The notes under the pieces were generated by a model. The model was not told the origin of the DNA and made no database searches. It saw nothing but the letters and a program-made list of their open reading frames with translations. A stretch of DNA of 64,000 nucleotides, taken from assembly GCF_024763615.1 (NCBI RefSeq), contig NC_077224.1:74534712-74598711 (forward strand). Reading direction: 5' to 3'. Below are positions 37,593 to 46,699 of the stretch, one piece after another; position 1 is the stretch's first letter; each line of letters begins with the position of its first letter. The position numbers and the translations under genes were made by a program. The stretch comes from Phlebotomus papatasi (taxonomy: Eukaryota > Arthropoda > Insecta > Diptera > Psychodidae).

Positions 37593-37822
37593 AGGTGGAG
37601 TCTACACTTATGGATGTTATACACTTATGGACAGCGTGCAGAAATCTTAAGTTCTTACGTAAAACAGATTTCGAAAAGTTATAAAATTATTAGTTTATGA
37701 TGTAATTAACAATTCTTTTGACTTTTCAAAATATGTTTAATGTAATAACTTAAGATTTTTGTGTTGTCCATAAGTGTGTATAACATCCATAAGTGTATAT
37801 AACATCCATATAACATCCACCC
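37593..37822. mobile_element. MITE with subterminal repeats, 230 bp
   Basis: Left end AGGTGGAGTCTACACTTATG faces the right end ATAACATCCACCC. The motif 'acacttatggatgttat' is repeated inside both ends in opposite orientation. TA flanks at 37591-37592 and 37823-37824. Confidence 0.65.
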
Positions 37823-37829
37823 TACCTCA

Positions 37830-38600
37830 AGAAAACTTCCTAAAATTCAGTTAAAAATCTGAAAACAACCTTCCCAATTGATTTGAAAGAGATTATGTTG
37901 TCTAACTCTACATAAAATAACGATCCTTAGAATGTACAAAAAAAACATAGTTTTGTATACCATTGAAAAGGTTTATATTCAGGATCGAAAGCTCTAGGCA
38001 AGATTGAAGAAGTGCTTTTCTTTGTGAGGTGTCTTGAAATCCATCGACCATCTCCGGAGAGACCTTCCTTTTTACGTATCACGCCAATCCATCATTCAAT
38101 TGGTATGATGCGTATGTTACCAAACAATTAGAATAATCATACGATAAAAACAACGTTGTTGTGACTTCTCTACTATTTGGGTATCCATGCTTGGGGGACC
38201 AAAATAAAATCCGTTTCTGATGTAACATAGGAAGGACGTGCATAGTGAAGAGCATGTTCGGTTGTTACACTTCTTCACGCAAGCCTTATACTTAACCAGC
38301 GCTGCAATCAAATACTGCTCTTGGCCAGATTCAGGACCCGTCGCCTCACGAGCCTGTTATTTATTTATTTCGATTAGGGTAAGTGTACAAAATTCTGATT
38401 ACTCGACGACAGGAGGGTCTATTTTAAATATTTTGAAAATATACTAGTAATTTTTATTTTTATGTAGGTACTGATATTTGGTGAAATTATATTCTTATTT
38501 AAAAATTTAGTGTAGTAAGTAAAATGCATCACGAGAGCAAAATCCTGAATGATCCGTCATTCCAAATGGGCCAAAATTTCGAAGAGCCGAAACCTTGAAT
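37830..38600. other. No supported gene
   Basis: 38030-38360 is less AT-rich and open on both strands (minus 38311-38117; plus 38238-38447). It may be a fragment of an unrecognised repeat. Nothing else seen. Confidence 0.3.
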
Positions 38601-38606
38601 ATGGCA

Positions 38607-38880
38607 TTCAATGGGTCAAGTTGTAGAGCACTCGCTCTATGATGCAAGTGTCCCGGGTTCGAATCTCCTTTAGGTCACCAGGAATTTTTCTGGCGTTAAA
38701 GGTGTTCGGATTGCATCCAGTAAGCTTCACTGCACTTGATTCCACGGGCATGGGACTGACAACCTCATCCCGTATAAGAAAAAATAATAATACATGTCTA
38801 GAAATCCCTTTACGGGAAGGCCTTGTTCCTTCATGGAATGTTGTGCCAGCATTATTATTATTATTATTATTAAGTAAACT
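38607..38880 (+). repeat. tRNA-derived SINE with (ATT)n tail
   Basis: The head has an A-box-like GGGTCAAGTTGTAGAGCACT and a clean B box GGTTCGAATCT at about 38657-38667. A unique body follows to about 38850, and an (ATT)n tail lies at 38850-38874. The polymerase III promoter architecture and simple-repeat tail define a SINE. The family is distinct from the minus-strand tRNA-like heads at 13768 and 24076. No clear target duplication. Confidence 0.7.
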
Positions 38881-38884
38881 GCAG

Positions 38885-39460
38885 AAAAAACAATTGATTT
38901 TAATCCGAAACAGTTGATGTTAAGTTTAGTGAGATCGATAAAATTATTTCTAGTTTCAATATTGTGCGCCACAAAGGCGCTCATCTAAATAATATTTATT
39001 ATAACTTCTAATAGAAAAAGGGGGACCTGAAGGTATCACACATCCTTCAGCTTCCTGGGAGTGAACTATCCACGGCGACTGATGCTCACTTACTGAAGTA
39101 CTAGGGGTATTCAAATGAGTAACAAGAGCACTATATAACGACCTTTAGCACCCGCCTAGCGATGATGTGTTGGAAGTGTCATAGGAATGAAAGATTGAAA
39201 TTGATGAGTTAGGCCGTTGACTGGGTTAACAACTGTCGAAGGGGCCGTACGCTCTACACTATTTTTATTTTAGTATTCAACTGAATCATTTTAAGTATTT
39301 GACTTCTCATAATTTTATAAATGTGCTTCATTCGTAACTTTCTTAACGCCATTGAAGAACTAAAGTAACTGAAAATCCTTTCCTGGCAGCAATTCGGATA
39401 TCAATATAGCATTATCCATTTAAAATCTTTCATAAAAGGGACAGATAATCCTAACCGGCT
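38885..39460. other. Unclassified, possibly repeat-derived
   Basis: 39020-39250 is GC-richer than its surroundings, with no open frame or terminal repeat. It may be an old retroposon fragment. Confidence 0.3.
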
Positions 39461-39464
39461 TATG

Positions 39465-41277
39465 TAGGTGAGATTCTTAACGTGAGCTAACTCGGAGTGC
39501 ATGCAAATTCGATTTAGAGCTGAAATTGTGAGTCGCCATTCAGTTATCTTAAATCAAATTCGTGAAATTATACAAATTTTGTATTTGAACCAAAATGTCA
39601 AGGATTTGGATGAACTGACAGAAAAGTGTTATATGGGTGAAATGTAGACCAGAATGTTCTCTATAATTTTGCCGTAGAACTTGAACTCATCGATTACTCA
39701 GAAGCCAAGATAAGCGAGGTTTTTTGTTTCTTAACTCGTTTTTTCATCCAGAGTTCCCCAAGTAGTCATTTGTTGAACTTCAACTATATCAAAGAATTGT
39801 TGTATTTTGCGGGACTTTCCATTTAAACCCCTATTTTAAGTGTCTTGGTGGAGTAGAGGCAGTCAAATTGGCATCTGAGTGATTTCAAAGCGTTATTATG
39901 GGAAAAATCAATTTTTTCACACTTAAACGGCAAAATCGGAGTGATAGTGTAGTCTGAGCGGAAAATGATGTATGGACGAAATGTAGAGACAAATGTGCTC
40001 TACAATTATGTTGAAGTAATCATCAAAATCGGTTCAGCGACAGTCGAGATAATTGAGGTTATGTGATATTGAAATTGGTTTTTCGACTGTGGCGCCCCTG
40101 GTGTTGGTCCCACAAAGTTCAAATGTTCTAGAAAGTTGTAGCATTTGGTGAGATCTTTCGTTTAAGCCCTCATTCATCAAAATCGGTCACATAGAACCGG
40201 AGATATGATTTTTTGAATTTCGTGAACTTTGACCCCTCATATCTCCGGTTCTATTGAAACCACAGCGCGCATACGCACCATTTTGGAAACGTCCTAGACT
40301 GGACTACAACATACTAAAATTTCATTAACTTGCACAATGCCGTTTTTGAGAAAAGTGACTTTGAATTTCGATGAATTTTGACGCTATCACAACGCCACCT
40401 GTGGTGACTTTTTGAACTTCCATCTGAAAGTGCTCATTGAGACGAAACCAAAAAGGTAAAATTTAGGTCGCTATGTTAGTTAGAACCGGAGATAGAGGCC
40501 GGTCAATGTTCGAACTTTGACCCCTTATAGCTCGGGTCAGGGGTTTTAGATCGACTTAAGGTTTTTTTTGTTTGATAGGTATAATCAACGGCTACAACAT
40601 ACTAAAATTTCAGCCCGATGCACAATGGAATTTTTGAGTTATTTAACTTATAAGATTTAAAAATTTTCTTTTTAATAATAGCGCCCCTAGCGGTGGTTTT
40701 ATGAACTTGCGATGTTAGAAGGGGAAGTGGCATTTCACAAGAGCTTTCCAAAAAGCCCTCACTTTTTAAATTCTGACAATTAGAACCGGAGTAATGGCCA
40801 TTTTAAGAAATTTTTTTTGGACCCTTATAGCTCGGGTCAGGGGGGTCGGGGGACCTTAAGTTTGGTATTGATGGAAAGCTCTAAGGCCCAGCTATAACAT
40901 ACTAAAATTTGAGCCCGCTCGATGCCATAGGGGCGGAGCTATTGAGAAAACAAAAAAAGGGGGGTCTTCAAAATGGCGGAAGGAGGGGTGGGGGGTGGGG
41001 GGTCAATGCACCAAGTTGCAATTTTCACCCGATATATAACCTTTGCCGAAAACCGCAAGTCGATATCTTTTTTAGTTTAGGAGCTATTAAGCTCCAAAGA
41101 GCGGCCGGCCGGCCGGCCGGCCGGCCGGCCAGCCGGCCGGCCGGGAACGTAAAATAGCCACATATATATTCGTGATCAGGAAGTGCTGAAACACATTTTG
41201 GCCAAGTTTGAGGTCGATCGGACGACATGAAATTTTGTTAGGATTATAGTAGGTGAGATTGTTAAGAATCTCACCTA
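39465..41277 (+). repeat. 1.8-kb modular dispersed repeat
   Basis: Bounded by TAGGTGAGATTCTTAAC (39465-39481) and its mirror GTTAAGAATCTCACCTA (41261-41277); the right end itself forms a hairpin. The interior consists of degenerate modules of about 290-300 bp. 'ctacaacatactaaaattt' recurs near 40304, 40592 and 40892. A 'gcgcccctggtgttgg'-like block recurs near 40092, 40393 and 40681. An 'accggagata' block recurs as well. No ORF. Related pieces are at 43866-44400 (inverted), 46300-46660 and 25165-25736. Confidence 0.6.
41101..41145. repeat. (GGCC)n tract
   Basis: About eleven GGCC units with one interruption (41132), fully self-complementary. It sits inside the modular repeat at the position that holds the 9-bp minisatellite in the inverted copy. 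The ORFs here in three frames are by-products of the repeat. Confidence 0.9.
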
Positions 41278-41281
41278 ATAT

Positions 41282-43330
41282 TTTATACCATCTATTTAAT
41301 TCTCTATCTAACTGTTGTCTCAAAGGATTGATAAAAAAAATTATAAGAAAATATAAATAATATAAACGACCTCAAAAGCTGAAGTTTTATAAAACCCTCA
41401 AGTACATAAATCGATCAAAATCTCTGAGAAACTAAAAAAAGTGTACACATTTCTTGGGGATGTCTTAGAAATTGTTAAAATTCTCTGTGTTTCCAATACA
41501 AATCTATTTTCCTTGACTTCCCACCCATTCAAAACTACTCCTTGAAAGTGATTGAGACTTTTCGTTGTCTCTTAGTTTTCCTGCTGATTTCCGTTTGAAA
41601 TTCCATGAGGATATGTGGCACATCCCGAATCATGAGAGACAAAAGAACGAGCTTTGAGGAAGAAGATGAAAGTGTCACGCAAATCGTATAAAAGAGTGAC
41701 AAAACGAAAATTGCATTCAAAATTCTTATTTTCATCTTCCATCAAATGCTGTTAACGTGATGATAGAGCTTTAACGATTCTGCACGTATGAGATACAATT
41801 ATGAAGCTTTTATTCTCTTGAGGGTTTTTTTCGGTAGCGGGCGCAGTTTCTTCATAAACTGCGACTGGTCTGGAATGGAAAATTGACCACATAGGAAATT
41901 GCGATGGGGTGAATTTTCTCTTATACTTCCAATTTGGTATTTATGAAGTGGAGTAAATGTGAGAGGAAAATTGAAAAAGAACAAAATTATATGATTAAGC
42001 TTCCCATTGCACGTACCTTTAGTGTACAATTTACGTTAATGCGGTCGTACTTCTAACACCTGACACACTTTACTTCTACTGAAATTTTTTCTGTACCTCT
42101 GAGTGAGAGAATTTTAGCTAGAAATATTATTTTCGGGAACGTATTATTTTACAGTTCAGTGATTGTAGATGTATCAATTTTACGTGCGAACCAAAATTCA
42201 CTTAGGACAACGGTAAAAACACTGAGGAAACTATATGAGTAACAAATGTTCAGAAGATTCACATTTGTACCATAAAATTTTACAAATGAAGCTTTTTAGT
42301 ATGTAAGAGATAAAATGAACAAACCAAATGAGAATAAATGCTTCCTTAAATTCATAACCATAGAAAAAAAAGCTTTTTGTGGTAACTTTTGCAGAAGCAT
42401 CCCGAAGGAAGGATACGAAGATTTTTTTAATAAATAAATTTCAACAGATGCCACATTATTTGGACTTTGTATAAGCTCCTAAAGTGTTGGTTAAATCAAC
42501 ACATGGCAAATGAAGACACAAAAGCTCTCACCACGTGTTGATTAAATCATCCCTATGGAGTAAAATTTGCAATCTGCGTGAGCTGGATCAAACATGCTTT
42601 CGATAAATAATTATTATTGAATTTGCGAGTCAAAATTCACTTTGAGCCATCATGTAAATGTGGATACTCGGCCCATGTGGATCAAATTAAACTCACAGAG
42701 GATTTCCTGAAAGAGCAAAATAAAGCACACATTGAGTCACGAAATGCGTCCTAAATTAAGTGAACTAATCTAATACCAATGTGTTGGAACAATTGAGAAA
42801 TTTAATAAAGAGAAAAGGGAAAAGCCATGGTCTGGTGCTGAAATGAAGAATGGCACGAAAATCCTTCCTTTTTGTCCTTTTCTGGAGATACCAACTCAAT
42901 GAATGTTGAAAGAATGTGCTGACTTAGCCGAGTCTTTCTACTGCAATTTTCTGTTCTACCAAAAGCACTAAATGTGACTTGGGGTACAATGAAAAATCTT
43001 TAATTGGACACTTTATGGGGCCAATTTAAGGATTTTCTCTTATGCTGAAGAAATGTTCAACATTGTGTGCAATTGCTTAACAATCTCTGCATTTGTCAGT
43101 GGCTCTATTGTGGCTTTGGCTGATAACAGTCTTCAAGGATCAGCGGATTTGCTGTTAGGATTTATACTTTTTATTTTCTCACAATTAGATGAGATTCTTT
43201 GCGATTTTTTCAGCTTTTGTGCTCCGAGGGGAAATCCGACCTCGTCAGATCGAGCCCAAATTTTGGATCTATACGTTTTGACACTTAGAGATCACGAATA
43301 ACATATTATGTGCTAAGATCGTTTTTTGTG
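41282..43330. other. No supported gene
   Basis: 41500-43300 is repeat-poor and less AT-rich, with scattered short open frames on both strands. The only one worth naming is the minus-strand small ORF at 41735-41535. Nothing else recognised. Confidence 0.35.
41535..41735 (-). CDS. Hypothetical small secreted-type ORF, 66 residues
   Basis: The minus-strand ATG at 41735 opens a 66-residue frame. It starts with a textbook signal-peptide-like sequence (MKIRILNAIFVLSLFYTICV) followed by a serine run, and ends with a basic cluster (RKTKRQRK, about residues 52-59) that could be a proprotein-cleavage site. I know no family that matches. It is single-exon, with no promoter or poly-A signal I can assign, and 66 codons is within chance expectation for this region. 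Confidence 0.2.
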   Translation of the reverse strand: MKIRILNAIFVLSLFYTICVTLSSSSSKLVLLSLMIRDVPHILMEFQTEISRKTKRQRKVSITFKE

Positions 43331-43335
43331 GACGG

Positions 43336-43866
43336 CCGTCCTGTCCGTCCTGTCCGTCCTGTCCGTCCTGTCCGTCCTGTCCGTCCTGTCCGTCCTGTCC
43401 GTCCTGTCCGTCCTGTCCGTCCTGTCCATCCTGTTCGTCCTGTCCGTCCTGTCCGACCTGTCCGTCCTGTCCGTCCTGTCCGTCCTATCCGTCCTGTCCG
43501 TCCTGTCCGTCCTGTCCGTCCTGTCCGTCCTGTCCGTCCTGTCCGTCCTGTCCGTCCTGTCCGTCCTGTCCGTCCTGTCCGTCCTGTCCGTCCTGTCCGT
43601 CCTGTCCGTCCTGTCCGTCCTGTCCGTCCTGTCCGTCCTGTCCGTCCTGTCCGTCCTGTCCGTCCTGTCCGTCCTGTCCGTCCTGTCCGTCCTGTCCGTC
43701 CTGTCCGTCCTGTCCGTCCTGTCCGTCCTGTCCGTCCTGTCCGTCCTGTCCGTCCTGTCCGTCCTGTCCGTCCTGTCCGTCCTGTCCGTCCTGTCCGTCC
43801 TGTCCGTCCTGTCTGTCCTGTCCGTCCTGTCCGTCCTGTCTGTCCTATCCGTCCTATCCGTCCCAT
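43336..43866. repeat. 9-bp minisatellite (GTCCGTCCT)n, ~58 units
   Basis: The array is about 530 bp and almost perfect, with scattered single-base variants near both ends (43425-43490 and 43813-43866) and a homogeneous centre. Because 9 is a multiple of 3 and no unit contains a stop, four frames stay open for about 190-210 codons, giving fake PVR/GRT/DRT/LSV repeat proteins. The array lies at the edge of the inverted modular-repeat fragment. Confidence 0.95.
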
Positions 43867-44400
43867 CCGTACGTCGTATAACCACTTCTGGAGAGGAGAG
43901 AGAGATATAAACAAGCGGTTTTCAGCAAAAGTTAAATATCGATAAACGGCTAGAAGTTGATGATGTCAGACCCACCCCCACTCCCCTCATTCCACCATTA
44001 TGGAAGACCCCCAAATTTTGTTTTCTCAATAGCTGAGCCCCTATAGCATCGATCAATCTTAAATTTTAGTATGTTCTAGATGGCCCCAAAGAGCTCTCGG
44101 CAAAAGAAATTGAAGAACCCCCGATGCTCCTGACCCAAAGCCTGCCCCAATTAAAAAAAAATGGTGTTTTGGAAATCTTTCGTGAAGTACTAGAACCCTC
44201 ACAACACCCCAACTTTAACCGATTTAATCGAAGGTTCAATTAATCGAAAATCGATTTTTGAAATTTCGATCTTTAATAATTAGAAAATTATACAATGCTT
44301 TTTCTTTAAATTTCAGTATGTTGTAGCTGAGGTCGAGACCTTTTCAACGGGGGGTCGTACTTCTCCGTCGATGTTACCTGACCTGAGTTATAATCAAAAA
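43866..44400 (-). repeat. Inverted fragment of the modular dispersed repeat
   Basis: On the minus strand this matches about 40600-41085. Shared blocks are 'gcggttttc(a/g)gcaaaagtta', a G-rich 'gggtgggggt' tract, 'gaaaacaaaa', 'gctcagctattgag' and 'acatactaaaatt'. It is interrupted on the right by the Jockey fragment at 44408. Confidence 0.6.
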
Positions 44401-44414
44401 TGTCTTGACCGGAC

Positions 44415-44579
44415 ACTACAAAATGTATGAACTGTGAGAGAGTTCACGCCGACAACTACAAAGGATGCCCAAAATATAAGGAATACAAGGCCAGTCTTCA
44501 AAAGGTGAGCCAGACTGCCAAGGACCGCTATGTTGGACAACAGCAGAAATTCATCTCAGCCCCTGCTATAAATGCTTGA
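44415..44579 (+). pseudogene. Jockey-type non-LTR retrotransposon ORF1 fragment (zinc knuckle)
   Basis: A 54-residue open stretch ends in TGA at 44577-44579. It contains CMNCERVHADNYKGCPKY, a CCHC knuckle of the form C-x2-C-x3-H-x6-C with the 'H.aNYkGCp.y' wording typical of the last ORF1 knuckle in Jockey-clade elements. The native protein would be several hundred residues, so this is a small C-terminal fragment. It starts abruptly inside modular-repeat sequence near 44408, with no upstream continuation. Confidence 0.7.
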
Positions 44580-44942
44580 TTCAGAAATGGATAAGTCCCA
44601 ACAGGACCAGTTCCAGCCGTGAGAATTCCCTAAGAACGGGAATTACCCAACCAATTTGACGAAAAAATCTCCAGCGTTTTGGGGAGCGGTAAGTCAGAAA
44701 TTGAAAGGGGCACATGATCGTCCACATCCAGATCTTCGAAGACATAAACAACTTCGACCACGATAGGAATTAAAGATAAGGAGTTCTCAGACGCAATAAA
44801 GAAATCACCCTTGCCTGTGATATTGGATTAAGTTAGTTAAGATAGGTGTTCAGCACACGGAAGCTGAACAGATTTAGGAAGTTAAAACGCACTAAATTAA
44901 ATTAAATTATGTAAGCAAGAATTGAAAATATGTCATAAGAAT
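44580..44942 (+). repeat. Probable 3' remainder of the Jockey-type fragment
   Basis: Non-coding sequence between the ORF1 stop and the LTR element, ending in an A/T-rich 'taaattaaattaaatt' stretch near 44892-44908 that could be a retroposon tail. No reverse transcriptase is present. Assignment is by position. Confidence 0.3.
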
Positions 44943-44947
44943 ATAGG
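44943..44947. repeat. Target-site duplication ATAGG (left)
   Basis: ATAGG directly precedes the TG start of the 5' LTR and recurs at 46207-46211 directly after the CA end of the 3' LTR. The 5-bp length is usual for LTR retrotransposons. Confidence 0.7.
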
Positions 44948-45323
44948 TGAAAACAAAGAATGTAATTTAGGTCATGCCACTGCTCCAAATTTAATATGTG
45001 TCATAAAGTGGGAGTGCATGGCAAATTATATAAAAAGTGAAAATTTGTGAATAAAGTGTGGCAGTTAGCTCTAACCGACAGGTGAGGCTTTTTCTGCTCC
45101 AGAACAGACGCTCCTAAGTCAGGCGTCAGCCCTAACGGGCTTAAGGCGGGTGAAGAGTAGAGTGCGGTCATAGGGTGCTGATGGATATAGCACCTCGCGT
45201 GACTGCACCAATCTTCACCAGCCCAACGGTCCACTCTCATCGTCGTATGAGATGAACCCCCCCTTATCATTAGAGAAATTTATTTCTCTTGGTCCTTTTC
45301 AGCTTACCTACAACCTATCTACA
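44948..45323 (+). mobile_element. 5' LTR, 376 bp
   Basis: Starts TGAAAACAAAG, ends CTATCTACA (TG..CA). It carries a TATA box (TATATAAAAAG, about 45028-45038) and an AATAAA poly-A signal at about 45050-45055. The last 224 bp are repeated at 45983-46206 with one difference (G versus A near 45248/46131), so the insertion is young. The minus-strand 89-codon frame here is a shadow shared by both LTRs. Confidence 0.8.
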
Positions 45324-45482
45324 AGTTGGTCCTTCTCGGACACCAGCGTCCAGCTCAGTACAGTCATACCGCTCTGTTCAACGCAATCTCAACATCCGCA
45401 TTCTTCACTGCACTTCTTCCAATATCTTCAAATTTCGTCACAACATCTTCACATCTTTACCACCACGCAATTTATTTCGGCT
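45324..45482 (+). mobile_element. Primer-binding region and leader of the LTR element
   Basis: The sequence after the 5' LTR, AGTTGGTCCTTCTCGGACAC, is in the place of a tRNA primer-binding site; its TTGGTCCTTC wording resembles the post-LTR sequence of insect BEL/Pao elements (from memory, unverified). A C/A-rich leader follows until the assembly gap. Confidence 0.5.
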
Positions 45483-45982
45483 NNNNNNNNNNNNNNNNNN
45501 NNNNNNNNNNNNNNNNNNNNNNNNNNNNNNNNNNNNNNNNNNNNNNNNNNNNNNNNNNNNNNNNNNNNNNNNNNNNNNNNNNNNNNNNNNNNNNNNNNNN
45601 NNNNNNNNNNNNNNNNNNNNNNNNNNNNNNNNNNNNNNNNNNNNNNNNNNNNNNNNNNNNNNNNNNNNNNNNNNNNNNNNNNNNNNNNNNNNNNNNNNNN
45701 NNNNNNNNNNNNNNNNNNNNNNNNNNNNNNNNNNNNNNNNNNNNNNNNNNNNNNNNNNNNNNNNNNNNNNNNNNNNNNNNNNNNNNNNNNNNNNNNNNNN
45801 NNNNNNNNNNNNNNNNNNNNNNNNNNNNNNNNNNNNNNNNNNNNNNNNNNNNNNNNNNNNNNNNNNNNNNNNNNNNNNNNNNNNNNNNNNNNNNNNNNNN
45901 NNNNNNNNNNNNNNNNNNNNNNNNNNNNNNNNNNNNNNNNNNNNNNNNNNNNNNNNNNNNNNNNNNNNNNNNNNNNNNNNNN
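45483..45982. other. Assembly gap, exactly 500 N
   Basis: The round length indicates a gap of unknown true size. By logic it replaces the interior (gag-pol) and the first ~150 bp of the 3' LTR. ORFs crossing it are artefacts. Confidence 0.98.
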
Positions 45983-46206
45983 CAGAACAGACGCTCCTAA
46001 GTCAGGCGTCAGCCCTAACGGGCTTAAGGCGGGTGAAGAGTAGAGTGCGGTCATAGGGTGCTGATGGATATAGCACCTCGCGTGACTGCACCAATCTTCA
46101 CCAGCCCAACGGTCCACTCTCATCGTCGTATAAGATGAACCCCCCCTTATCATTAGAGAAATTTATTTCTCTTGGTCCTTTTCAGCTTACCTACAACCTA
46201 TCTACA
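45983..46206 (+). mobile_element. 3' LTR, distal 224 bp
   Basis: Matches 45100-45323 with a single substitution and ends in the same CTATCTACA, followed by ATAGG (46207-46211). Sequence after that (ATAGGTGTAGG) differs from that after the 5' LTR, as expected for the outer flank. Confidence 0.8.
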
Positions 46207-46299
46207 ATAGGTGTAGGAAAAAATATCAAAAGATATGCAGGTTTGAGCGGTCAGGTTTGAACTGAGCGGTATAGTTATTTTCGAAAATAGTTTCGGTCA

Positions 46300-46660
46300 G
46301 GTCAGATTTAGGGAAGAGTGCGATCCATCGATATCGTAAAGTCTCGATTTCAGGGGATATCGAAACCAAGATCATCAAATTCTAACGATTGGAACGTCGG
46401 AAATGGCCCCTTTAATACAAATTTTTGGCCCCTTGTAATTTAAGTGAGATGAGTCGTAAGAAGATAAAGTTTCTTTACATCAAAAACTCTAAGGCTCACC
46501 TATAACATACTAAAATATTGATCGATCCATGCCATAGGGCCTAAACCAAAAGAAACAATTTTTTTAAATGTCGGAATCACTTTCGTTCTCTCTCCAGAAG
46601 AGCTTACACTACAGAGGAATCAGCGACCAAACGGAATCTTAACAGAAGACCGGAAAAAAT
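46300..46660 (+). repeat. Fragment of the modular dispersed repeat
   Basis: 'aaggctcacctataacatac' followed by 'taaaat' and 'atgccatagggcc' match 40880-40935. Preceding text has the 'ggcccctt' block. No coding potential. Confidence 0.5.
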
Positions 46661-46699
46661 CTATAGCAGGTATCTCATTTTTGGTCCATGAATGTGAAA

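Noticed and set aside
41025..41323. ORFs rich in AGRPAGRPA over the (GGCC)n tract
   Set aside because: Simple-repeat artefact open in several frames.
43306..43945. Four overlapping 190-211-codon ORFs (PVR, GRT, DRT and LSV repeat proteins)
   Set aside because: All are readings of the stop-free 9-bp minisatellite. Equal openness on both strands shows there is no coding selection.
45252..46153. Long ORFs crossing the gap
   Set aside because: More than two thirds of their residues are N-derived, and the gap length is arbitrary.
45100..46207. Simple tandem or assembly duplication of a 225-bp block
   Set aside because: The TG..CA boundaries, TATA box, poly-A signal and matching ATAGG on both outer sides fit an LTR pair better, although long reads should confirm.
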